DNA of 64,000 nt from Geobacteraceae bacterium (GCA_027404165.1 DAHZCG010000006.1:62001-126000); one strand, 5' to 3'. Counted from the first letter of the stretch, positions 17,645-31,688 are shown. Made by a program: numbers and translations. The notes: a model not told the origin generated them from the sequence alone.

Positions 17645-18484
17645 CTATGCCTTCCTCGCTAAAGTGCGTTCGTATAAAATCCGTGCATAATCAATCTCAC
17701 GCATGACTCCTTTTACGTCTGCCGGACTATTGTTCTGTTCAAAAACTCCTGTCAGCGTAGAAGTAGCGCTAAGTTTGCCACTCGCATACAGTTTCCAGAT
17801 TTCCCTCCCGTAATCTGTCGAGGTCAGTTCAGGAGCAAATCGACCAAAGTAGGCGGTTATGTTTTCTACATCACGCTCAAGCATACTGCGGGCATTGTTA
17901 TTGCCTGCAGCGTTAATTGCCTGTGGAAGATCTATAACAACGAGACCGTCACGACCGACAAGCACATTGTACTCAGACAGATCACCATGAATAATTCCGG
18001 CACACAGCATAAGTACGATCTCTCTCATCAACTCACGATGATATTCACGAGCCTTTGCACCTGTTATCCGGAGATCATTGAGCCGGGGGGCCGCGTTGCC
18101 ATCGGCATCAACGACATATTCCATCAGCAGAACACCGGCTATGTAGTTATAAACTTGTGGGACACGTACCCCCGCCTCAGCCAGAGTTCGCAGTGCATCT
18201 ACCTCGGCATTTTTCCAGGCTTCTTCAGTTTCCTTGCGCCCGTACTTCGTATTCTTCTGCATGGCTCGTGCCTGACGACTGTTGCGCCCCTTACGTCCCT
18301 CCTGATACTGAGCCAGTTGACTGAAACTTCGCTTGCGGGCATCTTTATACACTTTGGCGCAACAAAGCTCTCCCTTTGACTTAACGACATACACATCAGC
18401 TTCTTTACCGCTCATTAGCCGGGAAACGACCTCATCAACCAGACCGTTGAGGACCAGTATTTCAAAACATTCAGGAGTTTTCAT
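17645..18484 (-). CDS. RIO1-family serine kinase
   Basis: A 279-aa atypical protein kinase. The ATP-binding Lys lies in ELCCAKVYKD, the catalytic loop is IHGDLSEYNVLV, and the metal-binding motif is VVIDLPQA, all typical of RIO kinases. Bacterial members are poorly studied; the archaeal and eukaryotic ones act in small-subunit ribosome maturation. A flexible basic loop (about 55-85) is characteristic of RIO1. A rather long gene-poor stretch lies upstream. Confidence 0.88.
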   Translation of the reverse strand: MKTPECFEILVLNGLVDEVVSRLMSGKEADVYVVKSKGELCCAKVYKDARKRSFSQLAQYQEGRKGRNSRQARAMQKNTKYGRKETEEAWKNAEVDALRTLAEAGVRVPQVYNYIAGVLLMEYVVDADGNAAPRLNDLRITGAKAREYHRELMREIVLMLCAGIIHGDLSEYNVLVGRDGLVVIDLPQAINAAGNNNARSMLERDVENITAYFGRFAPELTSTDYGREIWKLYASGKLSATSTLTGVFEQNNSPADVKGVMREIDYARILYERTLARKA

Positions 18485-18748
18485 ATTTGACTGTTGTAAA
18501 TGGAATACGCATAAACTGAAACATTTACAATTCCTTTATATCGTAGTGCTGCAAGATTCTAAGAACAATAACATCTTCTTTGTAGCTTATCACTACTATA
18601 CTGATAACGGCAAGCCAGATAAGTCCGATGAAGGCAGTTCAGCTATGGACATGGCACTCAGCACTCCATACCAGCAAGCTTCCTGCATTTCAGTCCCCAA
18701 TACACAAATCATAGTATCGTCTGAGATTCTTTGTAATCATGTGCATCA
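18485..18748. other. Gene-poor stretch between the RIO kinase and the kor terminator
   Basis: No convincing gene on either strand; the only long frame here overlaps the RIO kinase gene in another frame. The stretch is AT-richer than its neighbours and should hold the minus-strand RIO kinase promoter, but I cannot point to a clear -35/-10 pair. Confidence 0.4.
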
Positions 18749-18790
18749 AATACGAAAGGCCCGATGAGAATGCACCGGGCCTTTCGTATT
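18749..18790 (-). terminator. Terminator at the end of the kor operon
   Basis: A perfect 15-bp inverted repeat AATACGAAAGGCCCG / CGGGCCTTTCGTATT with a 12-nt loop. It lies 19 nt past the korC stop. A/T closing pairs supply the U-rich side on both strands, so it may act in both directions. Confidence 0.8.
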
Positions 18791-18809
18791 ATTGTTTAAA
18801 ATATAATTT

Positions 18810-19355
18810 TTAGGCGTTAGCAGCCATAGCCTTCTCAAATCCGATACTGAACGCCTTCCTGTTCAGTTCAATAAAAGCTTCAGGAACACTTGAAAGAACT
18901 GCCTTTTCGGCATTTTCACGGCTAACCTGACCAGTTAATGCAACCATAGCTCCCAAAGCAACGATGTTTGCAACAATCTCACGACCAACATCGTTTTTAG
19001 CTGTATTGATAATCGGGAAAGAGACTATCTTAAAGTTTCCTTTTGGAAGATTCGTTACAAGATCGGAATCTACCAACAGGATGCCGCCACTTTTTAGGTC
19101 GTGCGTATACTTGTCGCACGCTTCCTGTGTCATGGCTAATAATGCGTCGACAGATGTAGCTTTTGGGTAATCAATCGGGCCATCTGAAATGATAACTTCC
19201 GATTTTGACGCACCACCACGCGCTTCAGGGCCGTAGCTCTGCGACTGAACAGCCTGTTTCCCTTCGTATATCGAAGCGGCTTTGGCCATGATGATCCCGG
19301 CGGTGATCAGACCCTGTCCACCTGCACCGGAAAACCTGAGTTCATATCTTGACAT
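18810..19355 (-). CDS. korC: 2-oxoglutarate:ferredoxin oxidoreductase, gamma subunit
   Basis: 181 aa from the ATG at 19355 (MSRYELRFSGAGGQGLITAG), preceded by AAGGAG at 10 nt. The open frame extends 37 codons further but without family similarity. Motifs of the gamma subunit: GAGGQGL and QSYGPEARGGAS. Together with KorA, KorB and KorD it interconverts 2-oxoglutarate plus CoA and succinyl-CoA plus CO2 with ferredoxin. Last gene of the operon. Confidence 0.93.
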   Translation of the reverse strand: MSRYELRFSGAGGQGLITAGIIMAKAASIYEGKQAVQSQSYGPEARGGASKSEVIISDGPIDYPKATSVDALLAMTQEACDKYTHDLKSGGILLVDSDLVTNLPKGNFKIVSFPIINTAKNDVGREIVANIVALGAMVALTGQVSRENAEKAVLSSVPEAFIELNRKAFSIGFEKAMAANA

Positions 19356-19383
19356 GAATATATCGCTCCTTTTCCTGTAATTG

Positions 19384-20205
19384 TTACTTGGCAGCCGTGG
19401 CGCGCTCGATAACTTTAGCGTACTCGGCAGTATACTCAGGCTTGGTTTCGTCCTTGTAGAGAACACCGGTCAGAACTTTGCCCTGCAGTTGTTCAGCAGT
19501 CATCTTTTCGGCAGCTTTCACCGGCACCGCAACCTCTTTCAGGCGGTTCATCATTTCGATGACCGACTTATACTTGTTACGACGCCCATAGGTGGTCGGA
19601 CAGTCGTCAAGGATTTCGACGACCGAGAAACCCTTGTGCTGGATTGCTTCTGCAATCAGTTTATCGATCTGGTTGGCATGGAATGCTGTGCCACGGGCAA
19701 CAAAGGTAGCACCGGCACCGATTGCCAATTTGGCGATATCAAAACCGGGATCAGGGTTGCCGTAAGGAGTCGTGGATGCCTTGGCGCCTGTCGGAGTGCA
19801 AGGGGAAAACTGTCCGCCGGTCATTCCGTAGATATAGTTATTCATGATAATGTATGTCATGTTGATGTTACGGCGGCACGCGTGGATGAAGTGATTGCCG
19901 CCGATTGCAGTCCCATCGCCATCACCACCAACCAGAATAACATTCATTTCCGGTTTTGCCATCTTGACGCCAGTTGCAAACGCAGCGGCACGTCCGTGAG
20001 CTGTGTGCAGAGTGCAACAGTCGATATAGCCGGGAAGACGTGAGGCACAACCGATGCCGGATACAACAGCAGTCTCCTCTTTTTTAAGATTGAGGGTGTC
20101 CATGGCTCGAATCAACCCCTTCATGACGATGCCATGGCCGCAGCCTGGGCACCAGATGTGGGGCAATTTGCCGGGACGAAGATATTTATCATAATCAAAA
20201 GCCAT
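19384..20205 (-). CDS. korB: 2-oxoglutarate:ferredoxin oxidoreductase, beta subunit
   Basis: 273-aa thiamine-diphosphate subunit. Fe-S ligand cysteines appear in WCPGCGHG and GIGCAS; the ThDP/Mg motif is GGDGDGTAIGGNH ending in the IIMNNYIYGMTGGQ segment. It starts 2 nt after the korA stop. Confidence 0.95.
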   Translation of the reverse strand: MAFDYDKYLRPGKLPHIWCPGCGHGIVMKGLIRAMDTLNLKKEETAVVSGIGCASRLPGYIDCCTLHTAHGRAAAFATGVKMAKPEMNVILVGGDGDGTAIGGNHFIHACRRNINMTYIIMNNYIYGMTGGQFSPCTPTGAKASTTPYGNPDPGFDIAKLAIGAGATFVARGTAFHANQIDKLIAEAIQHKGFSVVEILDDCPTTYGRRNKYKSVIEMMNRLKEVAVPVKAAEKMTAEQLQGKVLTGVLYKDETKPEYTAEYAKVIERATAAK

Positions 20206-20207
20206 GG

Positions 20208-21341
20208 TTATTTAACCTCCTTGATCTTATCGAGGATCTGGTCGGGATTGATCGGCTCGCCATCTACCCGGAATATACCAAGCACCGGAGCCTTGCCTTG
20301 TGCACAACGCTCAAGCTCAAGTGAGCACATTCCCAGATTCATCTCAGGAATTACAAATCCTTTGACCTTGCCGGCCAAAGCCTTGATTTGCTTGTCAGGG
20401 AATGGCCAGAAGGTTTTGATGCGGAACATGCCAGCTTTGATGCCCTGTTCACGGGCAACATTGACTGCATAACGTGCAGAACGTGATGTAGAGCCATACG
20501 CTACTACTACTACTTCAGCATCATCAAGCATATACTCTTCAAATGTAACAATATCGTCAACATTCGCATCTACTTTGCGAACCTGTCGCTCTTCTTCAGC
20601 CTGAACGAGACTGGCCTTGGTCGTCGGGAAACCATCTGCCGCCTTGTTAAGGCCGGTAACATGAAACTTATAACCGGAACCAAAAGCTGCCAATGGTGGG
20701 ACGTCGCCGAAGCTGGTGTCGTATGGCTTGTACTGTTCAGGCGGTACTGTTGGTGACTTGCGTGGTACGACTTCAATTTCTCCCTGTTCCGGAAAAACAA
20801 CCCGCTCACGCATGTGAGCTACGATTTCATCAGGCATAACCATAACCGGAGTGCGATACTTCTCAGACAGGTTAAATGCTCGAATAATCTCTTCGTAAGT
20901 TTCCTGGACTGAAGCCGGTACAAGGCAGATTGCCGGATGGTCACCGTGGGTGCCCCATTTTGCACACATAACGTCAGACTGTGAAGGTCCGGTAGGCATA
21001 CCAGTTGAAGGACCGCCACGCATAACATTGTACACAACGCAGGGAATTTCGGCGATGCAGCCATAGCCAATTAATTCCTGTTTCAGAGAGAGACCTGGTC
21101 CTGACGTGGAGGTCAATACCTTTGCTCCAGTCAGTGATGCACCGAGAATGGCTGCCATAGCGGCAATTTCATCTTCCATCTGCATGAATTTTCCGCCGAT
21201 TTTTGGCAATTCGGCAGACAGAACTTCAGAAACCTCGGTAGAGGGGGTTATCGGGTAGCCTGCAAAGAAGTTGCAACCGGCGTATAATGCGCCGTGTGCG
21301 GCTGCTTCATTACCCTGAAGAAACGCTACTTTTTTGGACAC
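20208..21341 (-). CDS. korA: 2-oxoglutarate:ferredoxin oxidoreductase, alpha subunit
   Basis: 377 aa. Seen: FFAGYPITPSTEV, MEDEIAAMAA and STSGPGLSLKQE, the pyrimidine-binding and subunit-interface motifs of the family, then GPSTGMPTGPSQSD. The C-terminal domain ends in a transketolase-like fold. An AGGAGGAAA site precedes the start. Ferredoxin-linked 2-oxoglutarate oxidation is characteristic of Geobacter acetate metabolism. Confidence 0.95.
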   Translation of the reverse strand: MSKKVAFLQGNEAAAHGALYAGCNFFAGYPITPSTEVSEVLSAELPKIGGKFMQMEDEIAAMAAILGASLTGAKVLTSTSGPGLSLKQELIGYGCIAEIPCVVYNVMRGGPSTGMPTGPSQSDVMCAKWGTHGDHPAICLVPASVQETYEEIIRAFNLSEKYRTPVMVMPDEIVAHMRERVVFPEQGEIEVVPRKSPTVPPEQYKPYDTSFGDVPPLAAFGSGYKFHVTGLNKAADGFPTTKASLVQAEEERQVRKVDANVDDIVTFEEYMLDDAEVVVVAYGSTSRSARYAVNVAREQGIKAGMFRIKTFWPFPDKQIKALAGKVKGFVIPEMNLGMCSLELERCAQGKAPVLGIFRVDGEPINPDQILDKIKEVK

Positions 21342-21363
21342 TGTTCATTTCCTCCTGTAGATT

Positions 21364-21561
21364 TTATTCGGTTATGACTTTGATAGCAAAATCGGGACAA
21401 CGCAATTCGCACTGCATACATTTAATACATGCTTCAAGGTTTTTGACAGAGGCATAAAAGCCCTTCATCTCGAGCACGTCTTTAGGGCAGAACTCAACAC
21501 AGATATGGCACCCCTTGCAGTACTTCTCAATGATTTCAATTTTTGGCAGTTTCTTTTCCAT
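21364..21561 (-). CDS. korD: 2-oxoglutarate:ferredoxin oxidoreductase, ferredoxin-like delta subunit
   Basis: A 65-aa protein with two [4Fe-4S] motifs, CKGCHICVEFCP and CIKCMQCELRCP. It carries electrons out of the KorAB catalytic core. First kor gene, 22 nt before korA. Confidence 0.93.
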   Translation of the reverse strand: MEKKLPKIEIIEKYCKGCHICVEFCPKDVLEMKGFYASVKNLEACIKCMQCELRCPDFAIKVITE

Positions 21562-21620
21562 CTAGAAAGACTCCTTTTCCCGTAATAAAAGGTGGTAAAT
21601 ACAGGTTCCAGAAAGTAGCA

Positions 21621-21649
21621 AAAGAAGGGCGACAACTCCACCCTTCTTT
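21621..21649 (-). terminator. Intercistronic hairpin between mdh and korD
   Basis: AAAGAAGGG / CCCTTCTTT (9-bp stem, 11-nt loop) followed on the minus strand by TTGCTAC. The U-run is poor, so it is more likely a partial terminator or an RNA-stability element that tunes kor relative to mdh. Confidence 0.45.
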
Positions 21650-21679
21650 CGCCAACTTCCAGATACCTGGAATCAAATA

Positions 21680-22702
<1,023 letters not shown>

Positions 22703-22705
22703 TTA

Positions 22706-24118
22706 TTACATATTTTCTATCAAAGCATCTGCAAAACCTGAGCAGGAAAGTAATGTTGCACCCTGCATCATTCGTTCAAAATCGTACGTTACACGTTTCT
22801 GACCAATAGTTCTCTCAAGAGTTTTGACAATAATATCCGCAGCATCCTGCCATCCCAGATATTCCATCATCATTACTCCTGAAAGTATCACAGACCCGGG
22901 GTTAACCTTGTCAAGATTGGCATACTTTGGCGCAGTTCCGTGAGTAGCTTCAAAAATAGCATGCCCGGTTACATAATTTATGTTTGCACCAGGTGCTATA
23001 CCTATGCCACCAACCTGTGCAGCCAATGCATCTGAAAGAAGGTCCCCTTCAAGGTTCATAGTAGCAACAACGTCAAATTCTTTGGCACGTGTCAAAACCT
23101 GTTGGAGCGTTATATCTGCTATGGTGTCCTTGATCATAAGCAGTTTCTTTAACTGACCATTTCCATGAGTAGGCAGCAGCGTCAGAGCAGCCTCGACCTC
23201 GTTGCAAATATCGTTTTGCTGCTGGGTGGACATCATTTCATACCCAGGATCGATCATCTTTGCATTTTCTTCGACTGTCAGGGCAGGATTACGGTCCTGA
23301 TTATTAATAATCCATGATTCACGTTCAGTTATAACGCGCGAGCGAAATTCTGACGTGGCCATTGCATAACCCCAATCCTTGAACGCACCATCAGTAAACT
23401 TCATGATATTGCCCTTGTGAACAATAGTTACTGACTTGCGTTTATGATCCAATGCATACCGAATGGCAGCTCGAATCAATCGTTCTGAGCCGCTGCGGGA
23501 AATCGGCTTAATACCGATGGAGGAGCAGTCGGGAAATCGGATCTTATTGACTCCCATTTCCTTGATCAGAAAATGTATAATCTTCTCACATTCCGGTGTG
23601 CCGGTCATCCATTCAATGCCTGAATAAATATCTTCACAGTTTTCGCGAAAAATGACCATGTCCACATCTTCAGGCCTTTTAACCGGAGTGGGAACTCCCT
23701 GAAAATAGCGGATTGGGCGAAGGCAGGTATACAGATCCAGTATCTGCCTGAGGGCAACATTCAAAGAGCGAATCCCGCCACCTATCGGAGTTGTCAGCGG
23801 CCCTTTTATCCCAACGATAAACTCTTTGAACGCCTGTATAGTCTCATCCGGCAACCAGGCTTTATCACCCATCTCATTACGAAAACGGTTAAAGGGTTTC
23901 TCACCAGCATACACTTCCATCCAGCTGATTTTTTTCGCACCGCCGTAGGCTTTGTCTACGGCGGCATCGAAAACACGAACTGAAGCTTTCCAGATGTCAA
24001 CACCGGTACCGTCACCTTCAATATAGGGAATAATCGGATTATTCGGCACAGTAAGCATGCCGTCACTTCCCATGGTGATTTTTTCCCCTGAAGGTACGGT
24101 AACGTATGTATATTCCAT
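22706..24118 (-). CDS. icd: NADP-dependent isocitrate dehydrogenase, dimeric (E. coli Icd) type
   Basis: Oxidative decarboxylation of isocitrate to 2-oxoglutarate. 470 aa, longer than the 416 of E. coli Icd. Substrate loop [13 protein letters not shown] includes the Ser that is phosphorylated in E. coli; NADP contacts are seen in HGTAPKYA (Lys-Tyr pair). The extra length is a roughly 50-residue insertion before LPTHGNGQL, recalled from cyanobacterial-type Icd. It lies 56 nt downstream of a second, unrelated isocitrate dehydrogenase for the same reaction, which is unusual. Confidence 0.92.
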   Translation of the reverse strand: MEYTYVTVPSGEKITMGSDGMLTVPNNPIIPYIEGDGTGVDIWKASVRVFDAAVDKAYGGAKKISWMEVYAGEKPFNRFRNEMGDKAWLPDETIQAFKEFIVGIKGPLTTPIGGGIRSLNVALRQILDLYTCLRPIRYFQGVPTPVKRPEDVDMVIFRENCEDIYSGIEWMTGTPECEKIIHFLIKEMGVNKIRFPDCSSIGIKPISRSGSERLIRAAIRYALDHKRKSVTIVHKGNIMKFTDGAFKDWGYAMATSEFRSRVITERESWIINNQDRNPALTVEENAKMIDPGYEMMSTQQQNDICNEVEAALTLLPTHGNGQLKKLLMIKDTIADITLQQVLTRAKEFDVVATMNLEGDLLSDALAAQVGGIGIAPGANINYVTGHAIFEATHGTAPKYANLDKVNPGSVILSGVMMMEYLGWQDAADIIVKTLERTIGQKRVTYDFERMMQGATLLSCSGFADALIENM

Positions 24119-24174
24119 CTAGCTCACTGTGTGCTGTACGTCTAAGTTATGAAAGAGCGTTATAGCCAATCTTG

Positions 24175-26445
<2,271 letters not shown>

Positions 26446-26601
26446 CTATGAAAGCGATAATGCGGTCTTGCAACCATCTATTTAAAAAGGGTTTTTTATC
26501 TCTCTTGGTTCCGTTTTAACAACAGAGACCATTACTTTTGATACGCCGTTTTTAATAATACTATATATATATACGAATATTTTACAGTGACGGTAAAAAT
26601 C

Positions 26602-26618
26602 TTGTATACAGTATACAA
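26602..26618. promoter_or_regulatory. GntR-like operator upstream of the icd-mdh-kor cluster
   Basis: Perfect palindrome TTGTATACAGTATACAA (8+1+8). TGTATAC-type half-sites are typical of GntR-family regulators of the FCD class. It covers the presumed -10 element of the monomeric icd promoter, so a bound dimer would block transcription. The regulator gene is not in the window. Confidence 0.65.
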
Positions 26619-26636
26619 AACCCATTTGAGTGTCAA
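26610..26636 (-). promoter_or_regulatory. Promoter of the icd-icd-mdh-kor cluster
   Basis: Minus-strand TTGACA (26631-26636) and TATACT (26610-26615, 5 of 6) with a short 15-nt spacer. The -10 lies inside the palindrome. The implied 5' leader before the first gene is about 195 nt and contains no open leader peptide that I can defend. Confidence 0.5.
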
Positions 26637-26692
26637 GGAAAAATAGGTTTAAGAGATTGCTGCCTTATCCGCACAAAGAGCTTTGATACCAA

Positions 26693-27382
26693 TTACTTTT
26701 TATTGGAAAATCGTCGTGCCTCAACGGCTTCGTCGCGGCTGAAATTACGGGGGATTACGAAGACTTGTCCAGGCCAGAGCCGTTTGGGATCACGGATCTG
26801 ATCGCGGTTGGCTCTGTAGATAAGCGGCCATAATGTAGAATCGTTATAAATTTCCGTTCGTGCTGAAATTTGAGGCAGTGTTTCACCACGTCGGACTGTA
26901 TACATTGTCGGTAGAGGTTGCGGGGTTTCTTTGTGTTTTTTCTGAGCCTGGCGCTCTGCCTCGGCTAACCTGGCTGCCTGTTGTGACCTCAGTCGTATCT
27001 CCGCTTTTGCAACGGCACGCAACAGTTGTTCTTCTTCAGCCTTCGCCGCAAGCTCCGCTAAAAGCTGTTGTTTCTCAGCTTCACGTTGTTTTTTGACGCG
27101 GTTGACTTCAGATTGCACCATCTCTGCCTTTAAAAAAGCCAGCTGATAATATGCATCTGCTCCTTTATCATCTTCACGAACGTGATGAAGTGCTTCACCG
27201 TGTTCAAACGTTTCCAGCATACTCCGATACTCCTGAGGAAACAGTATCGGGGTTTCCTGACGACCGAGACTTTCGACCAAGCGAGTTGTCTTTGTGCGCC
27301 AAGCCGAAATCGGTGCAGAACAAGCCGCCAGTAGTGCAATCAGCAACAGTATGTAAACTGCCTGGCGGATTTTTCCGATCAT
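26693..27382 (-). CDS. LysM-domain lipoprotein
   Basis: 229 aa from ATG 27382, which lies just past the aspS stop. Lipobox LLAAC near residue 21, so it is anchored in the outer or inner membrane. A long Ala/Glu/Lys/Gln-rich coiled coil (about 85-150) connects to a C-terminal LysM domain (TMYTVRRGETLPQISAR, then WPGQVFVIPRN) for peptidoglycan binding. It may bridge membrane and wall. Exact role unknown. Confidence 0.82.
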   Translation of the reverse strand: MIGKIRQAVYILLLIALLAACSAPISAWRTKTTRLVESLGRQETPILFPQEYRSMLETFEHGEALHHVREDDKGADAYYQLAFLKAEMVQSEVNRVKKQREAEKQQLLAELAAKAEEEQLLRAVAKAEIRLRSQQAARLAEAERQAQKKHKETPQPLPTMYTVRRGETLPQISARTEIYNDSTLWPLIYRANRDQIRDPKRLWPGQVFVIPRNFSRDEAVEARRFSNKK

Positions 27383-27384
27383 GG

Positions 27385-29169
27385 TCAACTTTGTTTTTCA
27401 GCCAGACGGATACCCAATTCACGAAGTTGTTTGTTGTCAACCAGTGAGGGCGCTTCAGACATCATGCAGGTTCCCTTCTGTGTTTTGGGGAAAGCTATAA
27501 CATCACGGATTGAATCGCTGCCTGTCAGCAGCATTATCAATCGATCCAGACCAAATGCGATCCCTCCATGCGGAGGCGTTCCAAACTCAAGAGCATCAAG
27601 CAGGAAACCAAATTTACTGCGGGCATCCTCTACACTCATTCCGAGCAGTTTGAACATTAAAGATTGAATATGCTCTTGATGAATCCTGATAGAACCACCA
27701 CCAATTTCGTTGCCGTTCAATACGAGATCATACGCCTTGGCGCGACAGAGTCCCGGATTTGATTCAATAAACTCCAGATCTTCATCCATTGGTGCGGTGA
27801 AGGGGTGGTGTACTGCACACCAGCGTTTTTCATCTTCATCCCATTCCAACAACGGGAATTCAGTTATCCATACAAAGCGGTAATCATCCTTGCTCGTCAA
27901 CTTAAGAAGGTTCGCCAGGTGGTTACGCAACTTGCCGAGCGAATCATTGACCACCTTGGGCTTATCAGCAACAAAAAACAGCAGGTCCCCCTCTTCAGCT
28001 CCAAAGGAGCTGTTCATCGTAGCAATCTCTTCCGCAGTAAAGAACTTTGCAATTGGAGAATGCCACTCGCCATCCTCCATTTTTACATATGCAAGTCCTT
28101 TAGCGCCGTATATTTTGACAAAATCTGTCAGATCGTCAATCTCCTTGCGTGAGAACTTTGCACAGCCCTTGGCATTTATACCTTTTATGATTCCTCCCTT
28201 TGACGCAACATCGGCAAAAACTTTAAAACCTGACGCCTTGACAATATCAGTCAGATCGCACAGCTCCATACCAAATCTCAAATCGGGATTATCAACACCA
28301 AAACGACGTATTGCCTCGGCATACGTAAGACGCTCCACCGGCAACTGAACCGCAACGCCCTTTGCTTCAGTAAAAACACGCGCAATCAGCCCTTCCATGA
28401 CAGTTATGATATCTTCCTGGTCTATAAAGGACATCTCGCAGTCGATCTGCGTAAACTCCGGTTGGCGATCAGCCCGCAGATCTTCATCACGGAAACAGCG
28501 AACGATCTGGAAATACCGGTCAAAGCCTGAGATCATAAGGATCTGTTTAAAAATCTGGGGAGATTGCGGCAGAGCATAAAACTGCCCCTGATTTATACGG
28601 GAAGGCACCAGAAAGTCACGCGCCCCTTCCGGGGTAGATTTAGTAAGAAAAGGGGTTTCAAGTTCGATAAAGCCGTTATCCGTCAAATATGAGCGGGTCA
28701 ACTGTGCTACCTTTGAACGCAGAATCAGGTTATATTGCAACTGGGGGCGCCGAAGATCCAGATAGCGGTACTTCAAGCGAATGTTCTCATTAATCTCATT
28801 ATGTTCGTCCAGCATGAACGGTAACGCCTTGGAACGATTGAGCAACTTGCATTCAAGCACTTGAATTTCTACTTCTCCGGTCTTCATATTCTGATTAACG
28901 GTACCTTCCGGACGCGGAATTACAGTGCCCCTGACCGCCAGCACAAATTCGCTGCGGACCAACTCGGCAACGGCATGCCCGGACGCGTTGACCTCAGGGT
29001 CGAACACGATCTGAGCGATTCCCTCTCGATCACGCAAGTCGATAAATATAAGTCCGCCATGGTCTCGCCGCCGCAGTGCCCAGCCCATCAAAATCACTTC
29101 ACTGCCGATGTCTGCAGCCTTCAGGTCACCGCAGTAATGTGTCCGTTTCCAATTCCCGAGAAAATCCAT
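27385..29169 (-). CDS. aspS: Aspartyl-tRNA synthetase
   Basis: Charges tRNA-Asp (possibly also tRNA-Asn; the window does not show whether AsnS or GatCAB exists). 594 aa, bacterial type with the OB-fold anticodon domain (1-105), class II core with [18 protein letters not shown] (motif 2), GAD insertion and GLDRLIML (motif 3). ATG at 29169 is preferred over the TTG four codons earlier, since GGGGG is placed correctly only for the ATG. Confidence 0.96.
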   Translation of the reverse strand: MDFLGNWKRTHYCGDLKAADIGSEVILMGWALRRRDHGGLIFIDLRDREGIAQIVFDPEVNASGHAVAELVRSEFVLAVRGTVIPRPEGTVNQNMKTGEVEIQVLECKLLNRSKALPFMLDEHNEINENIRLKYRYLDLRRPQLQYNLILRSKVAQLTRSYLTDNGFIELETPFLTKSTPEGARDFLVPSRINQGQFYALPQSPQIFKQILMISGFDRYFQIVRCFRDEDLRADRQPEFTQIDCEMSFIDQEDIITVMEGLIARVFTEAKGVAVQLPVERLTYAEAIRRFGVDNPDLRFGMELCDLTDIVKASGFKVFADVASKGGIIKGINAKGCAKFSRKEIDDLTDFVKIYGAKGLAYVKMEDGEWHSPIAKFFTAEEIATMNSSFGAEEGDLLFFVADKPKVVNDSLGKLRNHLANLLKLTSKDDYRFVWITEFPLLEWDEDEKRWCAVHHPFTAPMDEDLEFIESNPGLCRAKAYDLVLNGNEIGGGSIRIHQEHIQSLMFKLLGMSVEDARSKFGFLLDALEFGTPPHGGIAFGLDRLIMLLTGSDSIRDVIAFPKTQKGTCMMSEAPSLVDNKQLRELGIRLAEKQS

Positions 29170-29197
29170 AATATCCCCCAATTTACGTATAATTTAT

Positions 29198-29863
29198 TTA
29201 ATTTATCAGTTGGCCGATACTACCAAAGCGCGGCCTGAACTTTTCACTATCCCAGGACCAGTATTTAATAAATGCCAACCCCTTTATTTGATCACGACGC
29301 ACAAATTTCCAGAAACGACTGTCATAGGAACGGTCACGGTTGTCACCCATCACAAAATATGAATCTGCTGGTACGGTAAATGGTCCAAACGTATCGCGCG
29401 GATTCACTTCCTTCGGTATCATATCCTTTTCTTTATGTACTTCGTGAGGGTTCACATACAGTTTACCATTGACATACACCTTTTTATCCTTCCCCTCCAC
29501 TACATCACCAGGGACGCCGATCACGCGCTTGATAAAATCTTTACTGGGATCTTCCGGATACTCAAAAACAATCACATCCCCCCGACGCGGGTCACGAATC
29601 GTCAGGACTCGTTTATCTATGAAAGGAATTTCAGTGCCGTATATGAATTTGTTGACCAGCAGGTGATCACCAATCTGCAGCGTATCCTCCATTGATCCAG
29701 ACGGGATCTTGAAAGCTTGTACTATATAAGTACGAATTACCAAAGCCAGCAGTATCGCTATCGCAATCGACTCGGCGTATTCTCGGATCAAACCTTTCTT
29801 TTTTATCGACTGCGGTTGAACCGGAGAAATTGTTGCTTGTGAGGAGTCTTGATGTTCTTTCAT
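29198..29863 (-). CDS. lepB: Signal peptidase I
   Basis: Cleaves signal peptides of exported proteins at the outer face of the inner membrane. 221 aa: a membrane segment near residues 31-48 (ESIAIAILLALVIRTYIV), catalytic Ser in KIPSGSMEDTL, catalytic Lys in DFIKRVIGVPGD, and the box E GDNRDRSYDSR. AAAGGA is 9 nt from the ATG. It follows lepA by 28 nt, the usual lepA-lepB arrangement. Confidence 0.96.
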   Translation of the reverse strand: MKEHQDSSQATISPVQPQSIKKKGLIREYAESIAIAILLALVIRTYIVQAFKIPSGSMEDTLQIGDHLLVNKFIYGTEIPFIDKRVLTIRDPRRGDVIVFEYPEDPSKDFIKRVIGVPGDVVEGKDKKVYVNGKLYVNPHEVHKEKDMIPKEVNPRDTFGPFTVPADSYFVMGDNRDRSYDSRFWKFVRRDQIKGLAFIKYWSWDSEKFRPRFGSIGQLIN

Positions 29864-29891
29864 ATTTAGGTTCCTTTATTAACGTAGTCTG

Positions 29892-31688
29892 TCAATCAAC
29901 CTTCAGAATTGCGAGGAATGCTTCCTGCGGTAACTCGACATTACCGACATTCTTCATCCGTTTTTTCCCCTCTTTTTGCTTTTCCAGCAACTTCCGTTTA
30001 CGGGTGATATCCCCACCATAACATTTTGCCAGAACATCCTTACGCATGGCTTTGACCGTCTCACGGGCAATAATCTTGTTACCGATGGCTGCTTGAATCG
30101 CCACCTCAAACATCTGTCGTGAAATCAGTTCCTTCATTTTTGCAACCAGATCGCGACCGCGAAAATATGCTTTTTCGCGATGCAGGATAAGTGACAGGGC
30201 ATCAACAACTTCGCCGTTTATCATCACATTCATGCGCACCAGGTCGCTGCGCCTATATTCGAGATGCTCATAATCCAGAGAAGCATACCCTTTGGTGATT
30301 GATTTGAGACGATCATAAAAATCCAGGACGATTTCGTTCAACGGCAGTTCATAGATAATCATGACGCGGGTCGGCGTCAGATATTTGATCTCGCGCTGAA
30401 CACCTCGTTTGTCTTCGCAGAGAGCCAGCACACCTCCAACAAATTCATTCGGGACATGGATATGGGCCAGGATAAATGGCTCTTCCAGAAACTCGGTGCT
30501 CTGCAGTTCGGGCATCTGGTTGGCACTCTGGATCGAGTACACTTCGCCGTTCATTTTGTGCACCCGATAGACAACCGTCGGAGCGGTCGTAATCAGTTCG
30601 AGTGCAAACTCACGTTCCAGGCGTTCCTGAATAATTTCCATATGCAGCAGACCGAGAAAGCCGCAGCGGAAACCGAAGCCGAGTGCCAGTGAAGTTTCCG
30701 GTTCAAAAGAGAACGACGAATCGTTCAGTTTCAGCTTGGCCAAAGCATCCCGTAACTGTTCGTACTGGACGGTATCGATCGGATACAGGCCGGAAAAAAC
30801 CATCGGCTTGACCTCCTTGAAACCTTCCAGCGCCATCTCGCACTGGCGATGCAGCAACGTAACGGTGTCACCTACTTTGGCATCGGCAACATCTTTGATA
30901 CCCGCGATAATGAAGCCGACCTCCCCCGCTGCCAGTTCCGGCACCTCAATCATCGTCGGGGCAAAGACCCCCACCTTAAGCGCTTCAAAGGAACTGTTTG
31001 TCGACATCAACTGGATCCGGTCACCCTTTTTGAGCGTACCGTCAAAGAGGCGCACCAGAATAATTACCCCCTGATACTGATCATACCAGGAGTCAAATAA
31101 CAACGCCTTGAGTGGAGCATCCGGGTTCCCTAAGGGTGGTGGTATTTTTTTGACAATTTCTTCAAGGATCTCGTGCGTGCCGATCCCCTCTTTGGCACTG
31201 GCCAGAACAGCATCATGGGCATCAATGCCGATGATGTCTTCGATCTCCTGCTTAACCCGCTCCGGGTCGGCGGCAGGCAGATCAATCTTGTTCAATACGG
31301 GAAAAACCTCCAGATTAATATCCAAAGCGAGGTAGACGTTAGCGAGAGTCTGGGCTTCGACTCCCTGAGAAGCGTCAACGACCAGCAGTCCGCCTTCGCA
31401 GGCAGCAAGAGAACGTGACACCTCATAGGTAAAGTCAACATGACCGGGGGTATCAATGAGGTTAAGCACATAGTCAATACCAGCGTCGGAGCGGTAATTA
31501 AGGCGTACGGTCTGGGCCTTGATGGTAATACCCCGCTCCCGCTCAAGATCCATCTTATCAAGGAACTGGTTCTGTTTATCCCGGTCAGAAACTGTGCCGG
31601 TATATTCAAGAAGGCGGTCTGCCAGTGTCGATTTTCCGTGATCGATGTGGGCAATAATGGAGAAGTTGCGGATTCTACAGATTTCCAT
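29892..31688 (-). CDS. lepA: Elongation factor 4 (ribosomal back-translocase)
   Basis: Ribosome-bound GTPase. 598 aa: G1 [13 protein letters not shown]3 DTPGHVDF, G4 NKIDLP, then the EF-G-like domains and the unique C-terminal domain ([22 protein letters not shown] is its basic heart, with [14 protein letters not shown]). First gene of the lepA-lepB-aspS-LysM run. No unusual feature. Confidence 0.97.
   Translation of the reverse strand: MEICRIRNFSIIAHIDHGKSTLADRLLEYTGTVSDRDKQNQFLDKMDLERERGITIKAQTVRLNYRSDAGIDYVLNLIDTPGHVDFTYEVSRSLAACEGGLLVVDASQGVEAQTLANVYLALDINLEVFPVLNKIDLPAADPERVKQEIEDIIGIDAHDAVLASAKEGIGTHEILEEIVKKIPPPLGNPDAPLKALLFDSWYDQYQGVIILVRLFDGTLKKGDRIQLMSTNSSFEALKVGVFAPTMIEVPELAAGEVGFIIAGIKDVADAKVGDTVTLLHRQCEMALEGFKEVKPMVFSGLYPIDTVQYEQLRDALAKLKLNDSSFSFEPETSLALGFGFRCGFLGLLHMEIIQERLEREFALELITTAPTVVYRVHKMNGEVYSIQSANQMPELQSTEFLEEPFILAHIHVPNEFVGGVLALCEDKRGVQREIKYLTPTRVMIIYELPLNEIVLDFYDRLKSITKGYASLDYEHLEYRRSDLVRMNVMINGEVVDALSLILHREKAYFRGRDLVAKMKELISRQMFEVAIQAAIGNKIIARETVKAMRKDVLAKCYGGDITRKRKLLEKQKEGKKRMKNVGNVELPQEAFLAILKVD

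Noticed and set aside
18333..18767. 144-codon plus-strand frame over the RIO kinase start
   Set aside because: Overlaps a strongly supported gene; no motif or start signal.
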